64,000 nt of DNA from Onchocerca volvulus. Lineage: Eukaryota; Nematoda; Chromadorea; Rhabditida; Onchocercidae. Within the stretch, counting starts at the first letter, position 1; every line of letters begins with the position of its first letter. The position numbers and the translations under genes were made by a program. The notes beneath the pieces are model-generated. The model worked only from the letters and a program-made list of their open reading frames with translations. It had not been told where the DNA came from and ran no database searches. The stretch lies in assembly GCA_000499405.2 (NCBI GenBank), contig HG738137.1, positions 10,114,768-10,178,767 of the forward strand, given 5' to 3'. Of the stretch, positions 20,633 through 32,305 are shown one piece after another.

Positions 20633-21007
20633 ATTTATCGGTATCTAAATTCAAATTTATCAACATTACCTATTTTCGTAAGTAGAAACTGATGATTGAC
20701 TGATTGAAAAAATCGAAATTGATTAATCATTATGTAAATCATTTCATCAATTAAAAGTATAGAAAAAATCAATAAAAATATTGAACTTTTTAAACTATAC
20801 TAATTTGCAATTATTTGAAATTTGCAAAATTTTTAAAATAAATTTTCAATGAAAAAAAGGAACAAAAGATATTTTCTAGACAGCTGAAAGTGATAATATT
20901 TGATTGGAAATCAATTTCCCGAGCAAAGATCACAACATTATTGAAATGGTTTGCATCTGTTAAAAAATCGAATATCGCAATCGTTCGTTTCATTTCTTTG
21001 TATCTTA

Positions 21008-21090
21008 ACCGATCAATGTCTTCTTGATTTTTTGAACATTTTAAAAGTTACCGATCAATGTCTTCTTGATTTTTTGAACATTTTAAAGTT
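21008..21090 (+). repeat. Two-copy 42-bp tandem duplication
   Basis: A unit beginning ACCGATCAATGTCTTCTTGA starts at 21008 and again at 21050. The copies are almost identical, differing in one A of an A run. This is a recent small duplication with no coding role. Confidence 0.85.
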
Positions 21091-23628
21091 ATACCCTGTC
21101 TGATTTTTCCCTTTTAATAGTATGTCTAAAGATAGATTAGGTGGATTAAAAATAGTTTTATTTTTAAACCAAACTACCAACCAAACTAAACTAACTAAAC
21201 TAAACTTGATCGGTAACTGAACACCGTAAGATTTTGGATTTGGAGAAGAATATAACAAACCATTCAAGGCATCCAGGGGGGGGGTTGTTGTAGTAAGGAA
21301 TATTTGAAATGAAAGATCAGTTCCGAAAAGATCAATTAAAAGATTATAAATAAATTAGTTTCTTTCTTTAGCTTCTTAATATACTATTAAATTTAAGCTA
21401 TTTAGTACTATTTCTAGATAATACTAATACCACTAAATAGAACAATATCCAGTATTAGCCATCATTTTTGCATCGGTTAATTTTATATGATACCAATGAA
21501 ATTTCAATATTTAATTCAATTCAAGAAAAAAAAAATTTATAAATTTAAAAATTTTTAATAATTAAATAAATTTCAATTACAATTAAATGAATAAAGAGGA
21601 AATTCATTTCTTCTGTTTATCCACATTCAATTTATATCCCTTTTATCCCGGTCCTTTTCTCAATAATATATATTTACAAATCAATCAGCACAGAATTGGA
21701 ACGAAACATTTGAAATTGGAACAAGACGTAAAACGTGATGTAATAAATTAAATGAATACGTACGTAAGTGAACTTATCCATTACGTGATCGCCATAAATC
21801 ACTGCTTAAACATATTGTTTACGTAACTCCGTGAAGGGAAAATTGTAAATGTGCAACTAATTTATCCCAATAAAATAAATTTCCTTCAAAAATTTTGGAA
21901 GAAAACAACTTTGGTTCAAGTCTTTCGATGTCCGAAATGATGATTTATCGAATCCCGAATGATTCTCATATTTACCTTCTTCTTAATGTGATGCATAAAT
22001 TTTCGAAGAGTATAAACTAATTGGATAATTAAATTGATCGGTAATTAAATTTTACTTTAGAAAAAAAAAATTAAGAAAAAAATCTGGAAAAAAAGGGAAG
22101 AAAAGAATATTATTTCATAGTATTGATTTTAAATGAAGTTTATAAAACTTTAATGGCCTACGACTCTTTCCATCTGTGTTTATTTTCATATGGCCTACAG
22201 AATGTTCGATCCAAACTTTCATTAATTTAAAGTAGGCTTCAATTTGCACATATTGGCAGTGACAGCTTGGCTCATTTGGTTATGATGGGAATTTTATCGG
22301 GAAATATAAGAAAATATTGCTGGAAAAAAATCGTATTTTGAAGAGGACAAAAAAAAAATTGTTAAAATGAAAAATAAAATGCTTATCATCTTATCAATTT
22401 TTTGAGCATTCTTATAAAATGAGGTCCAGAAAAAAATATTAAAAAAAAAAAAAGCCTAGTTATGAAAAGTTTGACTGTAATTTTCTGAGATTTTTCGAAT
22501 ATTTCGTAGCATGGAATTTGTGTAATTACGAAAAAATTGAAAATATCTTACGATGACTGATGTATTTCAAGAAAAGAAAGTCTAAAAATTGGATAAATCT
22601 CGAAATTTAACAACAAAACATCCTCATTTTTTTCCTTTCGAAACAAGCAGCTTAATTTGTATTGCTAAGAATAGGATGAAATAACAAAATATCAATTGGG
22701 AGAGGAAATAATTATAAATTGCTAAAAATGGCAAAATTCTTTCCACATTTATGTAATGCTATTGTATTTTGTTCTATTTTCATATTAAAAAAAGCGAACA
22801 ATTCATTTCTTTCTTGAATTTATCTGAAATTTTTTGAAAAATTCTGGAAAAAAAAATTTATTTTGAATCTTCATTAATGTAACATAACAAGGGAATAATA
22901 AGTGATAAGTAATGACAAAGATGATTTCATCTTTTCTTTTCAAATGCAATTGCTATATGTAGGCATAAAAATTTGTTTGTTCAGCATTTATTTGACTTTT
23001 TTCTATTTTTATGTATCATTTCCATAGAGTTAAATAATGTAAGAAAAAAAAAAGAAAAAAAAAGGAAATTTTTGAAATGCAATGAAGAGTTCATCAAATA
23101 TTTGAAGTAATTGAAGAAATTGAAATTTTAATATTCATATCATCAATGTTCTTTCATGATACCTACTTATTTATAATTTCTGGTATTATACTGATTACTA
23201 GAGATATTATATATGTTTGATCTTATCATTTGTACGCTTCATTTTATGCTTCAATTACATAATATTCATTATTAGAGAAGAAAAAAATGATGATAATATT
23301 TGGAAATTTTATGTAAAATAAACAATTTTTCCATCAATAACGCCATAATGGAAAGAATGGAATTCCTGATCGAATAGTAAAAATCGTTCATAAACAAAAT
23401 GAAAATACTAAAAATGTTTTCAAATGAAATGATTTGATAATATAGAAGAGAAGCAATTCAAGCGATGCATTAATGTATTCAAAATATGCAATAGCTATTT
23501 TTTTAGAAAAAAAAAGTTAAATTATATTCAAAAAAAAAAAAGTTAAATTCAAAAAAGTTGAATTATAAAAATTCTCCAATAATAATTAATCTATGCATTG
23601 AAAGATTTATTTATTGCAAAACTTCGAA

Positions 23629-23741
<113 letters not shown>

Positions 23742-23880
23742 TTACTTATTATTATGATCATTATTATTACTACTATTAAAAAATATTATACAAAAAATTA
23801 TTCAAAAAATGAAATTTTCTAGAAAGAAACATTTTTAAGGCATTTCAATTTAAACATTATCGATCATAATATACCTTTTC

Positions 23881-24045
23881 TTTTTGTTTCAGAGTTTATA
23901 AATATGATATTTTGTGCGAATTAGTAAAAATTATTGCTTTTTAAAAAATAATTTTTTTTTTAATGAGAAAAACTTTTATTATAAAAAGTAATAATTTTTA
24001 CTAATTCGCACAAAATATCATATTTATAAACTCTGAAACAAAAAA
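23881..24045. repeat. Long near-perfect inverted repeat (about 62-bp arms)
   Basis: Left arm 23881-23942 contains GTTTCAGAGTTTATAAATAT, TTGTGCGAATTAG and TTATTGCTTTTT. Right arm 23983-24045 is its reverse complement with essentially one difference (a C/T near the inner end). The A/T spacer is about 40 bases. A transcript of either strand would fold into a long hairpin. It has no coding capacity and no relation to the interspersed element above. Confidence 0.9.
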
Positions 24046-24962
24046 AAAAAAAAAAATCTCAATGATCTATTGTTCGTTCTCATGCGATTTATGTCTGAAT
24101 TTCATGCAATAAATTGCAATTAAATAGATTTTAAATTCAATTAAATGAATTTTAGATCCAGAAGTATGTCTTGCAATTTTCATGAATGCAAATTAGCCAT
24201 TAAAAATGCATAATATATGGAAACTGAATGATTTTAAGAAATAATGAAAAGCTATAAGTTCTGTATGATTTGTACAAATACGATTATCAGATATTACAAT
24301 ACATTGATAAAAGCAAAATACATTTTCTATGAAATTTTGTTTTATAATAATGCATTTCAACTTTATCATTTATACGAATTCAATCATATCTAAAATGACT
24401 GTTATGTTGATTTTCCTTGATTTCTTGAAACTTAACAAATTTATTGATAAAAAATCTGTAAATATAAAATAAATTTTGATCACTTACTTATTCTTCCATT
24501 CCATTTTTTAAAAAGATTAAACTAACAAAAAAAAAAGAAAAAAAATTTTCCGGAAAAGACAAAGCTACTGAAGTTTTTCAAAATCATGTTTTGTACATAA
24601 ACATGTCACTTCAATTAGCACAGCATTTCGATATTCAACATAGAGTAATGGAATAAATTTTCGAAAGTAATTTTGTTAAATTAAAAAAGAAAAATGGAAA
24701 TAAAATTGAAGCAAGTCTTGAAATTTGAAGAAAATAAAAGTGGAACTGAGGTGAGTCTCGATTTTAATACTGCACATTGTCATACCATTCTCTTAATCGA
24801 AACAATTATATTTTTTTTGTATTTTCCGAAAAACAGATATAATTTACAGATTTGAAGTGCTGATCTCATCTCATACGGTATAATTAATCGAGCATTGAGC
24901 GGAAAAAATATTTTGAAGAAAAAATAGGCATAGAACTAAATGAGATAACTCTTAATGCTCGA

Positions 24963-25041
24963 TTGAAAGGTCATCAAAAAAAAGTGAAAGGTCATCAAAA
25001 AAAGTGAAAGGTCATCAAAAAAAGTGAAGGGTCATCAAAAT
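24963..25041 (+). repeat. Four-copy tandem repeat of about 19-20 bp
   Basis: The unit GTGAAAGGTCATCAAAAAAA occurs about four times with small changes in A-run length and one A-to-G change in the last copy. It precedes the 32-bp minisatellite by about 300 bases. Confidence 0.85.
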
Positions 25042-25353
25042 AATAATCAATTGCTGAACTTTACTTCGAGAATAAGCAACAAAAGAGTAGAGTTATAGTG
25101 GTGATAGATAGTAAGTATGATAAATACTATCGAAAGGAAAGGGGTCAATGAATCTTGAAGAGAAAGGTCATCTTTCATTTTAGTAATAGTGATATTTTGC
25201 ATGTTTTTCACAACGGGATTCTCGAGTTTACTCTTCAGCTTGACAAATGAGGATGAGGATGATACACGGGAAACAGTTAGCATGACGTAGAGTTACCCCG
25301 TAATTTGTATCAAACCTTGATGCGCTTAAAAATGGCAATCTTCGAGTTGCATA

Positions 25354-25578
25354 CGTGAAGAGGACAACAGTTCTTGAGTCGGTGTACGTGAAGAGGACAA
25401 CAGTTCTTGAGTCGTGTACGTGAAGAGGACAACAGTTCTTGAGTCGTGTACGTGAAAAGGACAACAGTTCTTGAGTCGTGTACGTGAAGAGGATAACAGT
25501 TCTTGAGTGGTGTACGTGAAAAGGACAACAGTTCTCGAATCGTGTGCGTGAAGAGGACAACAATTTCTCGAGTTGCAA
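25354..25578 (+). repeat. 32-bp minisatellite, about 7 copies
   Basis: Units begin CGTGAAGAGGACAACAGTTC and continue TTGAGTCGTGTA. They start at 25354, 25387, 25419, 25451, 25483, 25515 and 25547. The first spacing is 33, the others 32. Copies differ by a few point changes (GAGG/AAGG, GAC/GAT, TTGAGT/TCGAAT). GC content is clearly higher than in the flanks. The period is not a multiple of three, so the open frames crossing it on the minus strand read the unit in shifting frames and are not evidence of a protein. Confidence 0.93.
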
Positions 25579-25908
25579 CTGATGACCTCAACAAATTAAT
25601 ACATTCATGGTAATCATATCTATGACATACAAATATTTCATCCGTCCAATAGCGCATGGTTCTGCAAACGATTGCTTGCAATGAGAACGATAGCAGCGGA
25701 AATCCTTTAGTATCAATTTTGACCTTTTTGCGGTGCTAGGCTTGTCCCTCACTATGTCACATTTCTGAGATTACCAGGTCGAGGTCTAGGATGTTCATTT
25801 GTCCGTTTAACCTTTGCACTTATGCTAGATTTCCTGTCTTTTTTTTGCTCTCGAGTACCACAATCGAATATTCTTTGGTCAAATATTTTTAATAATTTGA
25901 ATAGTTGG
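25579..25908. other. Upstream region of the ADA2 gene
   Basis: About 330 bases between the minisatellite and the first ADA2 codon, less AT-rich than the surrounding DNA. It is likely to hold promoter and 5' leader sequence. No specific factor site can be named. TTTGAATAG ends at 25904, four bases before the ATG, and is a weak candidate for a spliced-leader acceptor. Confidence 0.4.
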
Positions 25909-27505
25909 ATGGATTCAATGGTAAGTGCGTTTCATCTATTTAATTAAATATGAAGATTTTTTCAGGTTAATGGAATGGCTACGGATAAGATTATGTGCTG
26001 TAATTGTGAAATTTCATTAGCATCAGTGAAATGTATTTATATTCAGTGTGATAATTGTCAAAAGAAAGGATTTGACGTGAAACTATGCGTTTTCGTATGT
26101 ATTTTGCTTTTTTCCTATCGTTTTTAATCGTGCATTTTTGGTTAAAATTAGATCTTAAAATGAGATATTAGAAAATGTTTTATGTCGAAATAGAACAAAT
26201 AGATTTATCCATTTGATAAAGATTGTTAGATAATTAAATGTATTCTTGTTTGCTAAGCATTTAAAAGACGTTTTTTCATATTAATGGAAATATTACTACA
26301 GTTGCTAAGTAAAGAATGAAAGGATGTTAGGATAAGACTGACAGATGTGAGATAGGATAAGATGTAGCGATGGAGAATATTTTTTGGTTCAAACGGGGTA
26401 TTATTATAAATAATTGATAGGACGAAAATTAGTATTGAAATTTAATCGAAAGATGTAAAAGTGGATAGTTTGAATGATAAGATAAATCACTGATTAGTGT
26501 GTAAATAATTCCGTATGTCAGGGAATGACTTAGGGAATTTTTGTATCTGTTATTTTACATTTTCTTTTTTTTTTTTTTTTACAGATAATAATAATAATAA
26601 TAATAGTGTTTATAGTGTTTTCGGATGGGTGCAGAATGTGGTCCTCACAAACGTGGACATGCATACACTGTAATAGATCGTAAAGGACCCTCATTATTTC
26701 CAACAACGTCTGATAAGCATTGGGGTTGGAAAGAAGATTTGAAATTGATTAAAGCAGCACATAAACACAAGTTAGGCAATTGGTATGTTTCGATGGGAAT
26801 TATAGATTTTATATCATTTCTTTGATAATACTTATCATAGGCATATTTCAAACAGATTCAAGTTCCATTCATCTTCCTGTCGCGTCATTCTTTATTTGAT
26901 AATGCAATTGTATGCACTGTCATGAAACAATCTGTCATGCATAATCTGATAAGCAGATGGTTGGATGCCGATTTACAGTAATTTTTTGGTTTTGATTATG
27001 TATACATCAAATTTTAAAAACCCCAAAACTCTTACTGGAAATATAGTATAATAATAAGAAGCATCATTTTGTCATTCTCCAGTTCAATATATCTTTACGT
27101 TACAATTATCTTTTTGAATTATTTGAAATTGAAAAATGATGTTGTTTGGAAAATTTGAAAGGATTTTCGCAGCTGGATAATTTTATATCGTTGTATTTGT
27201 CATTGTTCATCATCCAGGGAAGAAATTGCATCAGATTTGGATACCGATAAAACTGCCGATGATGCCAGAAAACGTTTTGATCAAGTTATACGTGGTCCCT
27301 TTGGTCGTTATGCGGCAGGTGTTAGTTCAGGGTAATTTTTTGTTATGTTTGTTTCATATTTAGTTTTTGTAATAAAGATAGATTATTTTTAATAATAGAA
27401 ACATCGATTCAAAATTTTATTCATATGATTTATTCTTTTCGTGGCAAAAAAATTAAATATTAGAATATTTCTTCTAATTGCTCGAATTTCGCTAAGATAT
27501 AATCC

Positions 27506-27536
<31 letters not shown>

Positions 27537-30500
27537 TGACTGTACATATCTAATTTAGTTACTTGTTTCGGTTCCTCGCTTCTAGATTCTCTTTTTTTCG
27601 TACAGTTATTTCTATTCAACGGTAAAATGTTTCGCAGATAATTAATTGTATGTAAAATATCTCGTCAACATATTTGATTTTTTACGATTGTGTTTGTTGC
27701 CTCGGGGCAGTTTTTGTCCTTACAAAACATTTTAGAACAGTTTTATTGATATTTAACCATCATATTTTAAACTAACAGAAGGGCAATGAATTATAGGGAA
27801 TCAAATTATATGTTTGTTTCGATACTGTTATTTTCCAGGCCGTATGTCAAGAATCATAGAAATGAAGAAATGAGTTTGCCACATTCTGATTCAGATGTGA
27901 TTGGTCAAGGGCATGCGATCGATAGTTCAAATTGGCAGTGTATGTTTTATTTATTTTCTTCATCTGTTGTATTTCAGCAATCGAAATAGTCTTCAGAAAT
28001 ATGTTTACTTTTCAGATATTGCCGAATTTTTTCGTGATTGGAACCAATCTGTAAATTTTGACGATCCAAACTGGTTCGATCAATTCAAAGAACCTTTGAT
28101 GAAGTTTAAGAATGAATTTTATGCTTCACATTTACGAAGCTCAGCGAAAAAAAATGATGAACAGCATAATTTTGAAAGCAATGACGGTCCACCTCTCATA
28201 ACTCCTCCTCTATCACCATTTTCTGTGGAATTCTTCAGAGTGAGTTTATTTTCATTTCATTTTTATACTACCATGATCAAAAGATTTTTCCTATTGATTA
28301 GATTGCTTACCCTATCTAAGATTACCTTACTTAAATTGCTCTGGAAAGCGATTGAATGAAAGAGAAGGCTCACAGTTGGCGTATATATGTATATTTTTTT
28401 TCCAGACAGACAACGAAGGAAAAAGAAAACGCTTACTTTCTGTGAGTGATTTTGATGAAGTAAGTTCATTCACGGTTGGCACTAGATTTCTGCATAATTT
28501 TTGTTTTTTCAATATATGTAAAATAACAGCTGATTATTTTTTTCATGTCATTTTTAGAGCGATGACGATGGAACAACTAATTCAGAGAGTAGTAATTCAT
28601 ATGATTATAAGACTGAGTTATCAACACTCTGTTCAAAGAAAAGTGGTAGTCGTAGTGCCCATATTTACCGCAACTCATCAGACGCCTTGCCGAGTACAGA
28701 TGAAGGAAGTGGTTGGTTATTTCATTATTATATATTATGTATTTTTCGAGTTTGGTCACTTGTAGTCCTTAGTTAATTATGCTATTATTCTTCGTTTAAT
28801 ATTCATAATAAAAGTAGCGAAAGTTTTCGTAACTTGTAAAAAGATGGTGCATTTGGTAGAGATGAGAAATCTTAGGAAAAGAATTTTATGATCAAATGGT
28901 AAAACCGAATTGCTAAAAACACAATGATCTTGATACTAATGAATTTTAGAACCGGAACCGGAACAAAAATATGAAAAGAAGAAACCAGTACTACAATTGA
29001 AACGCGTTGGAAGGAAGAGGCGAAAAAACGACAGTAGGGAGAAATTATTTTTGAAGGTGATTGTTGGATTTTTCTAGGTTTTCTTCTAATTTTATATTTT
29101 TCAATCTTGTAGATTTTTTGTGACAGTGATAGGAGCTAAAATTATATTGTTTATCGTTTCGTAAGTGATTTTATGTTTTAAGATAATGCGCTTGAGGTTT
29201 TTTTTTTTGCAGCAGCAGCAGCAGCATTCAGTATAATAATGATATGTTTAGTGTATATCATAGATAAAGAAACAAAAACAACTGGAATGCATTTAATTTA
29301 TGCTTTGTTCAGGAGGCATACAAAGGGAAACTTATGATTAAAATAAATGAAGACGTGAAGAAACAATTGCGAGAATTATATCCAGAGCAATTCTATGCAA
29401 ATGTTCCATTATTACCTTTCGGTGCAGAAGAACGTTCAAAATTGAAGGATAGCGATCTTCAGTTACTGGGATATATGCCGGAAAGAGAGGATTTTGAATG
29501 GGTCAGTTGTTCGAATGTGTTTTTATCCTGTTTTTATTTCTTTGACTTTTTTTATTCTGAGTACAAAACAAAGATTTTCTCTTTCCCTCATTGAAAAATA
29601 TCTTCTAAATCTTTCGATTTTTTTAATTTATATTTGATCTCATATTTTTAATTTTTGATATAGTGAGAATTTACACTGCATGCTGAACTTTGTAATGGCA
29701 CAAATTCCAGGAATTCATGAATGATGCAGAAAAGTTAATTAGTCGTTTAATGTTACAACCAGAGCCTGATACAGATGAAGATAGTGCTTTTGAAAGTGGT
29801 GAGTTTTTTATTATTGGTTTTGAAATGTTTTATTTGATATCAACCACTGGAAATGAAACTGTTGCTTAATGATGATTAAGCGTATGGTTTTTTATACTTT
29901 TCAGCGTCGTGAGAAGATTTTTAACTTATAACTGCAGGTATAATTAGCACTGGAATAACTATTATTTAAAAAAATAAAAGAAACTAATTCATTTCACTAT
30001 AGAAGTCAAATAATAATCTTATTGAACTCTCATGCTGCCATCAAGAACTATTTCATCTCATTATCACATATTTTTTAGCTGTAAAGTTAGCGAAAGTGCA
30101 GAAATATAATCGAATATTGAAACAGAGAAGAGCAAAAAAAGCAACTGTTAGGGAATACGAACTTGTGAACAAATTTTTTGATAAAATCAAGGTAATTATT
30201 TTTGTATAGCTCATAAAAATTATGAATAGTCCTTCTTTTTGCTTTTTTTAGCTGTATTCTATAACCACTAATGTAACATTAATATTGGTAAATGATAATC
30301 AACTTCGATATCATCCAACAAAAAAAAAATTTCTTACATATGAAATTATCAGAAAATTGTTTTGTGAAAAATGTATATACCATACCATCTAGGCTTATTC
30401 TTTATTGTCTTAAGGTATTTTCTTTCTATATTAATGAGAATTATTTGATTACGAAAACAAGATTGTTAACTGAGATAATATATAATTTTACAGAAAATAG

Positions 30501-30882
30501 AAGAAACTCGTCGAAGTTTGATCCACAGTCAGCAATATTCAGCTTCGATACGCCAGTGTGAACTGCTTCATTCATTTATGAAGAAAACTTATCAAGTAGT
30601 AAGACAGTCGGAATTAAAGCAATTACTTGATGCGATCACAGGTATTACAAGAATTATTTTTCTATTTTGAAAGAAAGAAAAAGATTTCTTCAGCTCTCTA
30701 CCTTGCCTTCAAACTATAATTTTTCTTTCAGTATTAGAATGAGTTTGAATTTTTGATCACAAATAATTGTACTTTTGTTACTTGAAATGGTATTTTTAGG
30801 TTATATCAACTTGAACGAAAGGATTTTGAATCTGAAAAATATCAAATTGGATGGAATCAAGAATTTGAGAGGCTTTTCATAA
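25909..30882 (+). CDS. ADA2-type transcriptional adaptor (ZZ + SANT)
   Basis: Adaptor subunit of Gcn5/PCAF histone acetyltransferase complexes (SAGA type) in the nucleus. Exons: 25909-25920, 25966-26094, 26616-26782, 27218-27331, 27839-27939, 28016-28239, 28406-28459, 28558-28711, 28950-29056, 29313-29501, 29711-29798, 30079-30191, 30494-30641, 30800-30882. All phases match, giving 560 residues. The ZZ finger is at about 13-62: CCNC, then CDNC, LCVFCFRMG, and final His pairs in CGPHKRGHAY. The SANT domain is at about 82-127 (HWGWKEDLKLIKAAHKHKLG, NWEEIA). The ADA2 middle motif LLGYMPEREDFEWEF is near 403-419, followed by the basic helical KYNRILKQRRAKKATVREYE. A low-complexity acidic/Ser region lies at about 250-310. 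The C-terminus shows no obvious SWIRM domain, unlike many ADA2 proteins. The 12-base first exon (MDSM) is the least certain part. C. elegans has one ADA2-like gene of this class. Confidence 0.92.
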
Positions 30883-31234
30883 TTTTGCAATTGTTAGTAT
30901 TGTTAAAAGTTGTTCCACTAATATAGATTTAGTTTATCGAGTGTGACTTTATTACTTTTTTTGATAGCCTAAATCTATCGAATATGTGATTTTTAACTTC
31001 CTTCTTCCTCTCCTACTCATTAAAATATGAGTATCTATTTATATTGAGTTTTGTCCTGGAAAATGTATACATAGTTATTTTAAAGATGGAGTAAAATTGT
31101 TTATGATGATTGGAAAGGTAAACACAACATCATTTTCTCTATTCCAGTGATATGCTGCAGAAGTGAAATATATTTTTAGATAACAGGAGTTAATTACAAG
31201 GCCAGTTAATAGGCATGATACAAATTTGAGGCTT
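30883..31234. other. 3' flank of ADA2, convergent with a minus-strand frame
   Basis: A/T-rich sequence after the ADA2 stop. No canonical AATAAA follows closely; ATTAAA at 31019-31024 is a possible variant poly(A) signal on the plus strand. Nothing else is seen. Confidence 0.4.
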
Positions 31235-32305
31235 TCATTTGCGAGCTATTTCAAGAGATTGATATATACGCGGCATATCCGGTATGCATTTGCTCGCAGC
31301 ACCAGATGAGTTTCCAGAGAAATAATGCAAATAATCAATAAACTTATCCGAGTCGTCCAGATATTCCAAGATTTCAGGGCATATCAATGAACCCTTTAGT
31401 CTGGATCCCGAAAGCAAATCTGATATCGCCAGGATCACTTTATTGCTAGAACAATGCTTATATATTAATTAGATTCTAAACTTCAGTAGTATCTTTTTCC
31501 AGTCTACCTTTTGTGTAGTTATCCCGGAATTGTTAGAATACTGAAAGCAACATATATTGATATTTAACATGTAATTAAATGTATAAAATAGTATTGCATC
31601 ATTGAAATTATAGAATTGATCGACACTGTGGCTATTACCATCATAAAATGATGGCGTACGATATGAAAGCACTATATTAAAAATGTATCAAAAATTTGTT
31701 GCATAAAATGACCAAAGAAATCTATTAATTCTTAGGAAGTAGACACGTTATGAAAAATAAAATTTGGTTAATTACGAAAGAAATGTTTTTTGTAGAATCC
31801 ATCTTTGCTGAAAGCGTTTCAAACGCTGAACGATTTAATAAGCTATTTTAGAAAGGACTGATTGAGTCTGATATGTTAGTTGCAGAATATGGAGCATGTT
31901 GCTATTTATAAACAAAAAATAAATAAAATACTACCATTTGTTACTAGAGGTTTATTGATATTTCAAATAAACCATATATATCTTGAGTGGGGTCAGTATT
32001 CGGAATTTGGCCTACAAAGACGCGTTAGATTTCTGTTGAATGATTTATCTGCTTTATCATTTTCTAGTTCATATCCATTCCTAATATGCTCTATGATCTG
32101 GGATATCTGGACTATTCGATTGAAGCTACGAATCTACTGATTTCCAATAATTTCCCCACAGTCCTATGAATCATTTGTTAATGCTGAGAGCCTTCAAATT
32201 CTTTCATGTCTATTTGTTGGACTGTTGGGATACAATCACTTTAGCAGCATATTTATGCTTTAATTTATATAAGTAAAATTGTAAATGCTCTTCGTTCGTA
32301 TCCAT
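31235..32305 (-). CDS. Unrecognised small protein gene (possible pseudogene)
   Basis: On the minus strand an ATG at 32305 starts a charged frame (MDTNEEHLQFYLYKLKHKYA), 17 bases after an acceptor-like ACAATTAG preceded by a T run. A consistent model is 32305-32223, 32163-32130, 32097-32016, 31671-31482, 31445-31235, about 199 residues. It includes IIEHIRNGYELENDKADKSF in exon 3 and GSLICPEILEYLDDSDKF near the C-terminus. The composition is protein-like and less AT-rich than the flanks. Two of the inferred introns are only about 32 and 36 bases, and two donors (GTCCAA, GTTTAG) are poor, so frameshifts in a decaying gene are an alternative. An internal intron between 31671 and 31482 is also possible. 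I recognise no family. It lies about 1.2 kb downstream of the ASH1/LIN-59 stop on the same strand, so it could be an operon partner. Confidence 0.42.

Noticed and set aside
25354..25578. Direct repeats suggesting a CRISPR array
   Set aside because: The repeats are contiguous, with no unique spacers, and the DNA is eukaryotic.
25228..25681. Two overlapping minus-strand frames of 116 and 123 codons with repeated peptide blocks
   Set aside because: They read the 32-bp minisatellite; because 32 is not a multiple of three the repeated peptide appears in shifting frames, with no independent coding evidence.
31880..32140. 86-codon plus-strand frame downstream of ADA2
   Set aside because: It overlaps the more charged, splice-consistent minus-strand frames and has no recognised motif; the minus-strand model is preferred, though not proven.
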